Source: JBDIAR01 sp039812545 (GTDB lineage Bacteria > Actinomycetota > Actinomycetes > Actinomycetales > Dermatophilaceae). Taken from it: a DNA stretch of 8,793 nucleotides. Both the position numbers and the translations under genes were made by a program. Within the stretch, counting starts at the first letter, position 1. The number at the start of each line of letters is the position of its first letter. The notes below the pieces were generated by a model. That model was not told the origin of the DNA, did no database searches, and worked only from the letters and a program-made list of their open reading frames with translations. Below, piece by piece: positions 1 through 7,115 of the stretch. Location of the stretch: assembly GCA_039812545.1 (NCBI GenBank), contig JBDIAR010000142.1, forward strand, positions 1-8,793, read 5' to 3'.

Positions 1-22
1 CCGCGTCATCAGCGACGGGCCG

Positions 23-129
23 TGACAGCGCCGTGCAGTGACACCGCCGAATCATGACACCGCCGATTCGTCCGACGACAGCGCCGTGCAGTGACACCGC
101 CGAATCATGACACCGCCGATTCGTCCGAC
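23..129. repeat. Two-copy 53-bp tandem repeat built from 16-bp sub-units
   Basis: Bases 24-76 and 77-129 are identical 53-bp direct copies. Each copy is made of three related 16-bp sub-units beginning TGACA (CGACA for the first sub-unit of copy 2) followed by a 5-base spacer TCCGA; sub-units start at 23, 39, 55 and again at 76, 92, 108. Inside each copy CGAATC (48-53, 101-106) and GATTCG (65-70, 118-123) form a 6-bp inverted repeat with an 11-base loop. The array ends 2 bases before the stop codon of the minus-strand acetyltransferase, so it lies in that gene's 3' untranslated DNA. It could act as a terminator or protein-binding array, or may simply be a local duplication. Bases 1-22 show nothing recognisable. 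Confidence 0.9.
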
Positions 130-131
130 GG

Positions 132-752
132 TCAGCTGAGGTCTTCGGGGTAGGACACCAGGCCCGGCTTGCGGCTGGTCCGCAGGTGGGTGTCCGGGTT
201 GCTGCCGTTGCGGCGCACGTGGGGAGCGGCGTCGAACTGGATGTACATCGTCACCGCGTCGTACCGGTCGTCACCGAACTCGTTGACGTTCGGCAGCAGC
301 CCGCCGACGGTGAACCCGAGGCCCTGGAAGAACGCGATCCCGCCCTGGTTGTTGCCGCGCAAGTGCAGCAGCAGCGTCTCGGTGCCCTGCTCCTTCGCCT
401 TCGCGACCAGCCCGCGCACCATGGCGTGCGCCAGGCCCTGACCCCGGCAATCGGGGTGGGTGAGGATGCGGCTCAGCTCCGCCGAGTGCGGCCCCGGCAG
501 GCTGCGCGCCCCGCTGACCATGGTCGCCAGTCCCTGCATCTTCCCGTCAACGTACCCGGTGACCAGCCGGGCCTCGCCGAGCTTGATTTTGGCCATCAGC
601 ATGCCCGCCCACATCCGGACGTCGTCGCGGCGCGGGTTGCGTCCGAAGCCCGTCGGTTCACCCGTGGCCGAGATGTCGGTGGCGATCCGGTGCAGATCGT
701 CGATGAGTTGAGGCGTGATGGTGTCGGGCCATTGGATCTCGATGTCGGGCAT
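132..752 (-). CDS. GNAT family N-acetyltransferase
   Basis: A 206-residue acetyltransferase of the Gcn5-related (GNAT) superfamily, predicted to transfer the acetyl group of acetyl-CoA to an amine; the substrate cannot be told from sequence. The acetyl-CoA pyrophosphate loop (motif A) is visible as ILTHPDCRGQGLAHAM, with R103-G104-Q105-G106-L107-A108 fitting the R/Q-x-x-G-x-G/A signature. It is followed by a helix, a strand (TLLLHLRGNN) and the motif B region AFFQGLGF. The C-terminal tail after MYIQFDAAP is polar and looks disordered. The frame stays open upstream to 959, but the extension is Arg/Ser/Pro-rich, overlaps the divergent methyltransferase and lacks domain character. ATG at 752 was chosen because it begins the domain and has CACAAT six bases upstream. 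The gene stands alone and is divergent from the methyltransferase. Probably a small-molecule or antibiotic-type acetyltransferase; rated on motif only. Confidence 0.85.
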   Translation of the reverse strand: MPDIEIQWPDTITPQLIDDLHRIATDISATGEPTGFGRNPRRDDVRMWAGMLMAKIKLGEARLVTGYVDGKMQGLATMVSGARSLPGPHSAELSRILTHPDCRGQGLAHAMVRGLVAKAKEQGTETLLLHLRGNNQGGIAFFQGLGFTVGGLLPNVNEFGDDRYDAVTMYIQFDAAPHVRRNGSNPDTHLRTSRKPGLVSYPEDLS

Positions 753-758
753 GGCTCC

Positions 759-764
759 ATTGTG
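759..764 (-). promoter_or_regulatory. Candidate -10 element of the first GNAT gene
   Basis: On the minus strand CACAAT is followed by six bases (GGAGCC) and then the ATG at 752. It keeps the conserved A2 and T6 of actinobacterial -10 hexamers but has C at position 1. The spacing would place transcription initiation at or next to the start codon. The intervening GGAG is only two bases from the ATG, too close for a normal Shine-Dalgarno. No clear -35 is visible. Confidence 0.35.
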
Positions 765-860
765 GCCTACCGAGACCCTCCGGCAGCAGCCCTGCCGGCT
801 GTGACAAGGCGGATATTGCGATCCCCGAGGACTCCGGCCCGATGCCGATCTGTCGTGCCC

Positions 861-961
861 GTATGCCGGTTCGCGCGCCAAGCGGGGAACGGGCGTGGGG
901 CCCGACCGCGCGCGGTTCTCGTAGGCTGAGCGGCGTGGCGAACGAGATCGAACCGGCATAC
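861..961. repeat. 13-bp inverted repeat flanking the methyltransferase promoter
   Basis: GTATGCCGGTTCG at 861-873 is the exact reverse complement of CGAACCGGCATAC at 949-961. The arms are 75 bases apart and bracket the -10 element and GTG start of the methyltransferase; the right arm lies in codons 6-9 (Glu-Pro-Ala-Tyr). The same 13 bases recur at 2225-2237 inside the start of the second GNAT gene. The core is the GGCATAC word that is abundant throughout this window. Candidate operator pair or a by-product of that word's abundance. Confidence 0.7.
922..927 (+). promoter_or_regulatory. Candidate -10 element of methyltransferase gene (leaderless)
   Basis: TAGGCT fits the TAnnnT -10 consensus and is followed by exactly seven bases before GTG at 935, so transcription would begin at the start codon. 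No Shine-Dalgarno lies between them. The same hexamer at the same spacing precedes recR. Confidence 0.6.
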
Positions 962-1603
962 CGGCAAGCCCCCGATGGCGTCGCGCCCGCGCACGGGGAC
1001 GCGCTGATCGACTGGGATGAGCGCTACGCCGGCGAGGAGATCTGGAGCGGGGGCCCGAACCACGCCGTCGTAACCGAGGTCGCGGACCTGGCCCCGGGCC
1101 GCGTGCTCGACGTCGGCTGCGGCGAGGGCGCGGACGCGGTGTGGCTGGCGCTGCGCGGGTGGTCGGTGACCGCTCTCGACGTGGCCGCGGCGGCCCTGGA
1201 CCGCGGCCGGCGGCGCGCCGGACAGGCCGGGGTGGAGATCACCTGGCTTCACAGCGGCCTGCTCGAGGCCGCCCTGCCGACCGAGGGGTTCGACCTGGTC
1301 ACGGCTGCGTACCCGGCGCTGCGCCGCACTCCCGGCGACGACGCCGAACGCCGGCTGATCGACCTCACCGCGCCCGGGGGAACCCTGCTCGTGGTGCACC
1401 ACGACGTGAGCGACCCCTCGCACGCCCGGGCGCACGGCTTCGACCCCGGCGACTGGGTGGGACCGCGCGACGTGGCCCGTCACCTGGGACCGGACTGGAC
1501 GGTGGTTCGCGACGAGGTGCGCGAACGACACGTCAGCGGCGGCGCGGGCGCCCACCACACCCACGACGTCATCGTGCGCGCCGTCCGAGATCGAGGTCGC
1601 TGA
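935..1603 (+). CDS. Class I SAM-dependent methyltransferase
   Basis: A 222-residue methyltransferase with a Rossmann-like SAM-binding fold. Motif I is VLDVGCGEG (residues 57-65), followed by the acidic motif II residue D82 in VTALDV. An N-terminal WDERYAGEEIWSGGPN segment (about residues 27-42) is typical of a widespread actinobacterial family of small stand-alone methyltransferases related to TehB/thiopurine-type enzymes. The substrate is unknown; no N/D-PP-Y/F motif of adenine or N4-cytosine DNA methyltransferases is seen, so a small-molecule substrate is more likely. The reading frame opens at 842, but GTG at 935 is preferred: it lies seven bases after TAGGCT, and the upstream residues are Arg/Ala/Pro-rich and not conserved-looking. 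It is divergent from the first GNAT gene and convergent with the second, with 27 bases between stop codons. Confidence 0.88.
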   Translation: MANEIEPAYRQAPDGVAPAHGDALIDWDERYAGEEIWSGGPNHAVVTEVADLAPGRVLDVGCGEGADAVWLALRGWSVTALDVAAAALDRGRRRAGQAGVEITWLHSGLLEAALPTEGFDLVTAAYPALRRTPGDDAERRLIDLTAPGGTLLVVHHDVSDPSHARAHGFDPGDWVGPRDVARHLGPDWTVVRDEVRERHVSGGAGAHHTHDVIVRAVRDRGR

Positions 1604-1630
1604 CCGGCGCCGGCCCCTGCCCGATCACTG

Positions 1631-2245
1631 TCAGGCCGGTTCGACCGTCGTCACCATGACGCAGTTCTTCAGCCCCTTGGGCCGGTCGTAGCTGAAGCCG
1701 AGCCGCTCGTACAGCCGACGCGTGCCGTTGTAGAGGAACGACGACGACATCTTCTTGACCTGCATCTTGTTGGTATCTGCCGTCAGGTCGTGCGGATAGC
1801 TCTCGACCCGCCCTCCGCCGGCCTGCGCGATCAGGTCGAGCGCCCCCCTGATGGCCAGTTCCGTCACGCCGCGCCGCCGATGCCGCTTGTCGACGAAGAC
1901 ACAGGTGATCCGGTAGTCCGGGTCCGCGGACTTGGTCGCGTCGTATTCCTTGCGGTGGTGGATCGTCGGCAGCTCCGCAGGCGTGCCGTACTCCGCCCAC
2001 GCGACCGCCTCGTCGCCGGCCATCACGAGCGCGGCGTGGGCGACGCCCTCGTCGACCAGGGCCTTCTTGATCGCCCGATTGCCCTCGTAGGTCTCGCCCC
2101 GACCCTGACAACTCGGATGACCGTCGTGGAACCAGGTGCACCAGCACCCGCCGAAGATCCCGTTGTGCCGCTGCACCAGCGCTTCGAAGGCCGGCCAGGT
2201 CGCCGGGCTGAGGGACACGACGGTGTATGCCGGTTCGTGAGCCAT
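1631..2245 (-). CDS. GNAT family N-acetyltransferase (GCWC-type)
   Basis: A 204-residue GNAT acetyltransferase from a different subfamily than the gene at 132-752. Near the N terminus is an FGGCWCTWFH block (residues 31-40, Cys34 and Cys36), characteristic of a common actinobacterial GNAT group of about 200 residues. The acetyl-CoA loop is at about 116-128 (VFVDKRHRRRGVT; R123-x-x-G126). The C terminus contains LYERLGFSY, the usual motif B tail. The substrate is unknown. The frame extends to 2293, but ATG at 2245 fits the family start and has TATGGT five bases upstream; the extra residues would overlap the plsC promoter. The first codons contain the third copy of the 13-base word centred on GGCATAC (residues Glu4-Pro-Ala-Tyr7). 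It is divergent from plsC with 59 bases between starts. Confidence 0.88.
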   Translation of the reverse strand: MAHEPAYTVVSLSPATWPAFEALVQRHNGIFGGCWCTWFHDGHPSCQGRGETYEGNRAIKKALVDEGVAHAALVMAGDEAVAWAEYGTPAELPTIHHRKEYDATKSADPDYRITCVFVDKRHRRRGVTELAIRGALDLIAQAGGGRVESYPHDLTADTNKMQVKKMSSSFLYNGTRRLYERLGFSYDRPKGLKNCVMVTTVEPA

Positions 2246-2250
2246 GTCAC

Positions 2251-2256
2251 ACCATA
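2251..2256 (-). promoter_or_regulatory. Candidate -10 element of second GNAT gene
   Basis: TATGGT on the minus strand matches TAnnnT and lies five bases before the ATG at 2245. There is no Shine-Dalgarno in the interval, suggesting a leaderless or near-leaderless message. The spacing is one to two bases shorter than for the other genes in the window. Confidence 0.45.
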
Positions 2257-2292
2257 ACGCGTGGTCGAGCACCCGGAACCGATCGGACGGCA

Positions 2293-2298
2293 TACGCT
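2293..2298 (+). promoter_or_regulatory. Candidate -10 element of plsC (leaderless)
   Basis: TACGCT, overlapping a GGCATAC word at 2289-2295, is followed by six bases before GTG at 2305 (three before the alternative GTG at 2302). The same hexamer precedes pgi. The spacing favours 2305 as both transcription start and start codon. It lies back to back with the promoter of the second GNAT gene, 36 bases apart. Confidence 0.55.
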
Positions 2299-2304
2299 GC
2301 GGTG

Positions 2305-2973
2305 GTGCTCTACCACCTCGGCCGCGCCGCGCTGGTCCCCGTGGTCCACGCCCTCTATCGACCCACGGTCACCGGCCGGGACAACGTGCCGTCGGGTGGC
2401 GGGGTGCTGCTGGCCAGCAACCACCTGTCCTTCGTCGACTCCTTCGCCATCCCGCTCGTCGCCCCGCGCAAGGTGCGCTTCCTCGCCAAGGACGAGTACT
2501 TCACCGGCACGGGGGTTCGCGGGGCGTTGCGCCGGGCGCTCTTCGACGGCGTCGGAGCGCTGCCGGTCGACCGGGACTCCCCACGCGCCGCCCGCGAATC
2601 GCTCGACCTGGCACTGGAGGTCCTGCGCGCGGGGGACGCCTTCGGGATCTACCCGGAGGGCACCCGATCGCGCGACGGCCGGCTCTACCGCGGCCGGACC
2701 GGCGTGGCCTGGCTGGCCCTGACCGCGCAGGTCCCGGTCGTCCCCGTCGGCCTGGTCGGCACCGACAAGGTCATGCCGGTCGGGACCCGCCTGCCCCGCC
2801 CCACCCGGATCCAGGTCCATTTCGGCGCCCCCATCGATCCGCAGAGATATGCCGGTATGCCGTCCGGCAAGGCCCGTCGGGCTCTCACCGACGACGTCAT
2901 GGCCGCGATCGCGGCCCTGACCGGGCAGCCGGTCGCACCGGCATACAACCCGCTGCCCTCGACCCCGGACTGA
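2305..2973 (+). CDS. plsC: 1-acyl-sn-glycerol-3-phosphate acyltransferase family protein
   Basis: A 222-residue membrane-associated acyltransferase that esterifies the sn-2 position of lysophosphatidic acid (or a related lysophospholipid) to give phosphatidate. All blocks of the PlsC/LPLAT family are visible: NHLSFVD (residues 39-45, catalytic His40 and Asp45), VGALPVDRD (83-91), YPEGTRSRDG (116-125) and the proline-containing VVPVGLVG strand. The N-terminal stretch LGRAALVPVVHALY is mildly hydrophobic and could sit at the membrane. The frame is open from 2227, but that region would cover the -10 element and the divergent gene's start. GTG at 2305 is favoured by the TACGCT box, with GTG at 2302 as the alternative. 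Actinobacteria carry several paralogues, so the exact acyl acceptor is uncertain. recR starts 67 bases downstream with its own promoter. Confidence 0.9.
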   Translation: MLYHLGRAALVPVVHALYRPTVTGRDNVPSGGGVLLASNHLSFVDSFAIPLVAPRKVRFLAKDEYFTGTGVRGALRRALFDGVGALPVDRDSPRAARESLDLALEVLRAGDAFGIYPEGTRSRDGRLYRGRTGVAWLALTAQVPVVPVGLVGTDKVMPVGTRLPRPTRIQVHFGAPIDPQRYAGMPSGKARRALTDDVMAAIAALTGQPVAPAYNPLPSTPD

Positions 2974-3027
2974 TCGGGCTCGATGCAAGCTGCGCCACGG
3001 ATCGCCTCAGCCGGGCGGTCCTGGCCG

Positions 3028-3033
3028 TAGGCT
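3028..3033 (+). promoter_or_regulatory. Candidate -10 element of recR-DUF5063 operon (leaderless)
   Basis: TAGGCT followed by seven bases and GTG at 3041; identical hexamer and spacing to the methyltransferase gene. No Shine-Dalgarno is present upstream of this GTG. The 67-base gap after plsC holds no other clear signal, and no -35 box is obvious. Confidence 0.6.
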
Positions 3034-3040
3034 GGCGAAT

Positions 3041-3640
3041 GTGTACGAAGGCGCCGTGCAGGACCTCATCGACGAACTGGGCCAGTTGCCCGGCATCGGT
3101 CCCAAGAGCGCGCAGCGGATCGCCTTCCACGTCCTGCAGGCCGATCCCGCCGACGTCGCCCGGCTGGCCGCCGCGCTGACCGAGGTCAAGGCCCGGGTGC
3201 GGTTCTGCGCGACCTGCGGCAATGTGGCCGAGGCCGAACACTGCCGGATCTGCCTGGACCCGCGCCGCGACCCGGCGACGTTGTGCGTGGTCGAGGAACC
3301 CAAGGACGTGGTCGCCGTCGAACGCACCCGCGAGTTCCGCGGCCGCTATCACGTCCTCGGTGGCGCCATCTCGCCGATGGACGGCATCGGCCCGCAGGAC
3401 CTGCGGATTCGCGAACTGCTCACCCGGCTGGCCGACGGCGTGGTCACCGAGGTCATCATCGCCACCGACCCCAATATCGAGGGCGAGGCGACGGCGACCT
3501 ACCTCAGCCGCCAGCTCGCCGACCTGGGGATCACCGTGAGCCGCCTTGCCTCCGGCCTGCCGGTCGGTGGGGATCTGGAGTATGCCGACGAGGTCACCCT
3601 CGGTCGGGCCTTCGAGGGAAGGAGACGCATCCATGCCTAA
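3041..3640 (+). CDS. recR: Recombination mediator protein RecR
   Basis: RecR (199 residues, the usual length) works with RecO and RecF to load RecA on gapped DNA during recombinational repair. Its domains are in the canonical order: an N-terminal helix-hairpin-helix (LPGIGPKSAQRIAFHVL, residues 16-32), a C4 zinc finger (Cys56, Cys59, Cys68, Cys71), and a Toprim domain beginning CVVEEPKDVVAVE (82-94) with the acidic ATDPNIEGEATA block (141-152). The C-terminal segment carries RLASGLPVGGDLEYAD, a strongly conserved RecR signature. GTG at 3041 is the family start and sits seven bases after TAGGCT. Its last eight bases overlap the next gene, so the two are co-transcribed and probably translationally coupled. 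The usual partners dnaX and the YbaB/EbfC gene are not immediately upstream. Confidence 0.98.
   Translation: MYEGAVQDLIDELGQLPGIGPKSAQRIAFHVLQADPADVARLAAALTEVKARVRFCATCGNVAEAEHCRICLDPRRDPATLCVVEEPKDVVAVERTREFRGRYHVLGGAISPMDGIGPQDLRIRELLTRLADGVVTEVIIATDPNIEGEATATYLSRQLADLGITVSRLASGLPVGGDLEYADEVTLGRAFEGRRRIHA
3619..3624 (+). promoter_or_regulatory. Shine-Dalgarno of DUF5063 gene
   Basis: AAGGAG within the recR coding end, eight bases before ATG at 3633. This strong site identifies 3633 rather than the earlier in-frame ATG at 3546 as the start, and contrasts with the leaderless look of the operon's first gene. Confidence 0.85.
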
Positions 3641-4280
3641 GCGACCAGAGCCCGACGAACCGGCGCCCGCGGGCGTCGACCCCGGCACGCCCCGCGTGGA
3701 GATCCGGATTCCGTTGACCCGCGACGAGTTCGACGAACTGCAGGCCCTCTCGGACACCACCGCCGCCGAGGCCGCCCAGTTCCTCGCCACGGTGCGCGAC
3801 GTCGCGGCCGGGGAGTCCCCGGAGAGCGCGATCGCGCTGTTGCTGCTGGCCACCTCGGAGATCCTCGTCGCCGGTTCCCGGCTGGGCGCCATCGGCGACA
3901 TCGTGCCGCTGGACCGGTTCGAGATCGACCCCGGCCCCGAGACCGACCCGGACCCAATCCGGGACGCCCTCGCCAACCTGCTGGAGGGTCTCGACGAATA
4001 CGCGGACGTCGTCGACCCGCTCACCGCCGCCGAACTGACCCGGGGGGCCCTGTCCAACGACTTCGCCGACATCGTCGCCGCCCTCGACCACGGGCTGGCC
4101 CATCACGCCGCCGGCCGTTCGGTCGAGGCGCTGTGGTGGTGGCAATTCAGTTACCTCTCTACGTGGGGTGACCGGGCCGCGGCGGCGCTGCGCGTGTTGC
4201 AGTCGGTGCTGGCCCATCTGCGACTGGACGCCGACGACGAAACCGTCGCCGAGGCCGAGTTCGAGGCGCTGCACCCGTAG
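3633..4280 (+). CDS. DUF5063 domain-containing protein
   Basis: A 215-residue, very acidic, probably cytoplasmic protein of unknown function. It resembles the DUF5063 family that commonly follows recR in Actinomycetota. The start is polar and Pro/Glu/Asp-rich (residues 1-20), followed by predicted helices. The most family-like stretch is near the C terminus, ALWWWQFSYLSTWG, with a triple tryptophan at residues 168-170. No signal peptide, membrane span, metal site or catalytic motif is evident. The ATG overlaps the recR stop by eight bases (ATGCCTAA) and has an AAGGAG Shine-Dalgarno at ideal spacing, so its expression is tied to recR. A role alongside RecR in DNA repair is inference from neighbourhood only. 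The downstream gap contains the palindromic GGCATAC cluster. Confidence 0.88.
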   Translation: MPKRPEPDEPAPAGVDPGTPRVEIRIPLTRDEFDELQALSDTTAAEAAQFLATVRDVAAGESPESAIALLLLATSEILVAGSRLGAIGDIVPLDRFEIDPGPETDPDPIRDALANLLEGLDEYADVVDPLTAAELTRGALSNDFADIVAALDHGLAHHAAGRSVEALWWWQFSYLSTWGDRAAAALRVLQSVLAHLRLDADDETVAEAEFEALHP

Positions 4281-4293
4281 CCGATCCCGGGCA

Positions 4294-4366
4294 GGCATAC
4301 TGCGGGCTCGGCATACGAGGCAAGACGACGTCGTATGCCGACGCGCACGTCTCGGCATACGACGTC
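4294..4366. promoter_or_regulatory. GGCATAC cluster with two mutually exclusive hairpins
   Basis: Four GGCATAC words (4294, 4310, 4354, and inverted at 4333) lie in the gap between DUF5063 and lysC. The middle arm can pair perfectly with either neighbour. With the left copy, TCGGCATACGA (4308-4318) pairs with 4331-4341, an 11-bp stem with a 12-base loop. With the right copy, 4327-4341 pairs with 4352-4366, a perfect 15-bp stem with a 10-base loop. The right arm ends 25 bases before the lysC -10 box, next to where a -35 would be. No U-tract follows (CGAAAAGG). Because lysC looks leaderless, the hairpins would be in the recR-DUF5063 transcript rather than the lysC message. It may be a terminator/3'-end stabiliser for that operon, a dyad operator for lysC-asd, or both. 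Confidence 0.75.
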
Positions 4367-4391
4367 CGAAAAGGCGATGGACGGCCGCCGG

Positions 4392-4397
4392 TAAACT
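4392..4397 (+). promoter_or_regulatory. Candidate -10 element of lysC-asd operon (leaderless)
   Basis: TAAACT, the best -10 match in the window, followed by eight bases and GTG at 4406. No Shine-Dalgarno lies between. A leaderless message leaves no room for a 5' riboswitch such as the lysine riboswitch. The palindromic GGCATAC cluster lies directly upstream. Confidence 0.6.
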
Positions 4398-4405
4398 CGC
4401 CTGTT

Positions 4406-5712
<1,307 letters not shown>

Positions 5713-5716
<4 letters not shown>

Positions 5717-6801
5717 CCACCAACCCCGGACACTGGTCCGGCAAGCCCACCCTGGCCCTGGTCGGCGCGACCGGCGCGGTCGGCACCGTGATGCGCGACA
5801 TCTTGACCCAGCGCGCGGACGTCTGGGGCGAGATCAGGTTGATCGCGTCGGCTCGCTCGGCCGGCAAGGTCCTGCCCGTATGCGGCCACGACGTCGTCGT
5901 GCAGGCGTTGGCCCCGGAGGTCTTCGACGGCGTCGACGTCGCGATGTTCGACGTCCCCGACGAGGTCTCCGCGCAGTGGGCGCCGATCGCCGCGGCCCGC
6001 GGTGTCGTCGTCGTCGACAACTCCGGTTCGTTCCGGATGGACCCCGACGTGCCGCTCGTCGTCCCGGAGGTCAACCCCGAGGCCGCGAAGGACCGGCCCC
6101 GGGGCATCATCGCCAACCCCAACTGCACGACCCTGACGATGATGGACGCGCTCGGCGCCCTGCACGCCAACTGGCAGCTCACCGAACTCGTCATCGCCTC
6201 GTACCAGGCCGCGTCCGGGGCGGGCCAGCCCGGCATCGACCGGCTGTATGCCGAGATCGACGCCGTCGCCGGCCAGCACACCCTGGGCCAGAAGTCGGGC
6301 GACCTGCGGGCCGCCCTGGCCGCGTTGCCCGGCGAGTCGCCCTTCCCGGCTCCGCTGGTGCTCAACGTCGTGCCGTGGGCGGGTTCGTTGAAGGAGGACG
6401 GCTGGACCTCCGAGGAGATCAAGGTTCGCAACGAGAGCCGCAAGATCCTCGGCATACCGGACTTGAAGGTCTCGGCCACCTGCGTACGCGTTCCCGTCGT
6501 CACGACGCACTCGCTGATGGTCCACGCGACCTTCGCCCGCCCGGTCACCGTCGAGCAGGCCCGGGCCGCCCTGGTGGCCGCGCCGAGTGTCGTGGTGATC
6601 GACGACCCGCAGGCCAAGGAGTTCCCGACCCCCAACGACTCGGTGGGCGCCGACCCGACTTTCGTCGGCCGGATCCGCCAGGCGCTGGACTTCCCCAACA
6701 CCTTGGACCTGTTCGTCTGCGGCGACAATCTGCGCAAGGGGGCGGCCCTGAACACCGCCCAGATCGCCGAACTGGTGGCCCGGGAGCTCGCCGAGCGCTG
6801 A
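5713..6801 (+). CDS. asd: Aspartate-semialdehyde dehydrogenase
   Basis: This enzyme (362 residues) reduces beta-aspartyl phosphate with NADPH to aspartate semialdehyde, the branch point to lysine and homoserine. The N-terminal nucleotide-binding motif GATGAVG is at 18-24. The catalytic cysteine is Cys138 in NPNCTT, with Gln165 in YQAASGAG as the usual partner. The substrate-binding arginine and catalytic base are Arg259 and His266 in CVRVPVVTTHS; the more common wording has Gly rather than Thr just before the His, a minor deviation. The C terminus ends with the family pattern DNLRKGAALNTAQIAE. It overlaps lysC by four bases (ATGA) with a strong Shine-Dalgarno, so product and substrate enzymes are made together. 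Two hairpins in the downstream gap probably end the operon. Confidence 0.97.
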
Positions 6802-6889
6802 CCGGAGCCCTGAAACCGGCCTGGATTGGTCAAGGATCGGTCCGGGAAAGTACAAGAAATGACAGGTCGATTGCCCGGTATGCCGGGAA

Positions 6890-6939
6890 CGACCGATCAT
6901 TGTGGTGGTGCTCGATCCGCCACCCCCAATGGTCGATCG
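6890..6939 (+). terminator. Long imperfect hairpin after lysC-asd
   Basis: CGACCGATCATTG (6890-6902) pairs with CAATGGTCGATCG (6927-6939) with one C-A mismatch and one G-U pair. After a small asymmetric bulge, GGTGG (6904-6908) pairs with CCACC (6920-6924) around an 11-base loop. It begins 88 bases after the asd stop. No U-tract follows, which is common for actinobacterial terminators, so termination is inferred from structure and position only. Confidence 0.45.
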
Positions 6940-7013
6940 GCTGGCCTTCCCCCCCATGAGGCCCCCGCACAGCGAGCACCCGGCGATCGCCCTGATGGGC
7001 TTGATCCCCCCGA

Positions 7014-7052
7014 GTTGCGGGGCCGAGGTCACCCAAACCCCGGCCCCGCAAC
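7014..7052 (+). terminator. Perfect 12-bp stem hairpin upstream of pgi
   Basis: GTTGCGGGGCCG (7014-7025) is the exact reverse complement of CGGCCCCGCAAC (7041-7052). Past an A-C mismatch the stem can extend by GGT/ACC (7027-7029 with 7037-7039), leaving a 7-base loop. It lies 50 bases before the pgi -10 box and lacks a U-tract. Most likely a U-less terminator insulating pgi from the lysC-asd operon; either strand would form it. Confidence 0.55.
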
Positions 7053-7102
7053 CGTAACCGGCCGCACATCTGCGCGGTCCGTGCGTCGGCTCCCGCCGTC
7101 GG

Positions 7103-7108
7103 TACGCT
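7103..7108 (+). promoter_or_regulatory. Candidate -10 element of pgi (leaderless)
   Basis: TACGCT followed by seven bases and ATG at 7116. This is the same hexamer as before plsC and the same spacing as before recR and the methyltransferase. No Shine-Dalgarno precedes the ATG. Confidence 0.6.
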
Positions 7109-7115
7109 GGTCGCC

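Larger units (their letters stand above)
6802..7115. other. 314-bp asd-pgi intergenic region, no convincing gene
   Basis: The first part (about 6820-6905) is less GC-rich than its surroundings. It carries GATCGGTC at 6835-6842, whose complement recurs at 6891-6898, and CCCGGTATGCCGGG at 6875-6888, a 5-bp hairpin around another GGCATAC word. Two longer hairpins (6890-6939, 7014-7052) and the pgi -10 box (7103-7108) follow. A C7 run is at 6949-6955. Open frames exist on both strands, but their Pro/Gly/Arg-rich translations look like non-coding GC-rich DNA. A small structured RNA cannot be excluded. Confidence 0.6.

Noticed and set aside
23..129. Possible CRISPR array
   Set aside because: The copies are contiguous with no unique spacers, there are only two, and no cas genes are present.
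1604..1630. CCGGCGCCGG palindrome between the convergent methyltransferase and GNAT genes as a bidirectional terminator
   Set aside because: A 10-base perfect palindrome has no loop and too short a stem; no longer hairpin was found in the 27-base gap.
132..2245. Methyltransferase flanked by two acetyltransferases as a defence or toxin-antitoxin island
   Set aside because: The methyltransferase shows no DNA-methyltransferase catalytic motif, neither GNAT gene has a small antitoxin partner, and all three have separate promoters.
4281..4405. Lysine riboswitch ahead of lysC
   Set aside because: The -10 box is only eight bases before the start codon, so there is no 5' leader, and the palindromes do not resemble the multi-helix lysine riboswitch.
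6949..6955. C7 homopolymer as a phase-variation tract
   Set aside because: It is outside any supported gene and not positioned in a promoter spacer.
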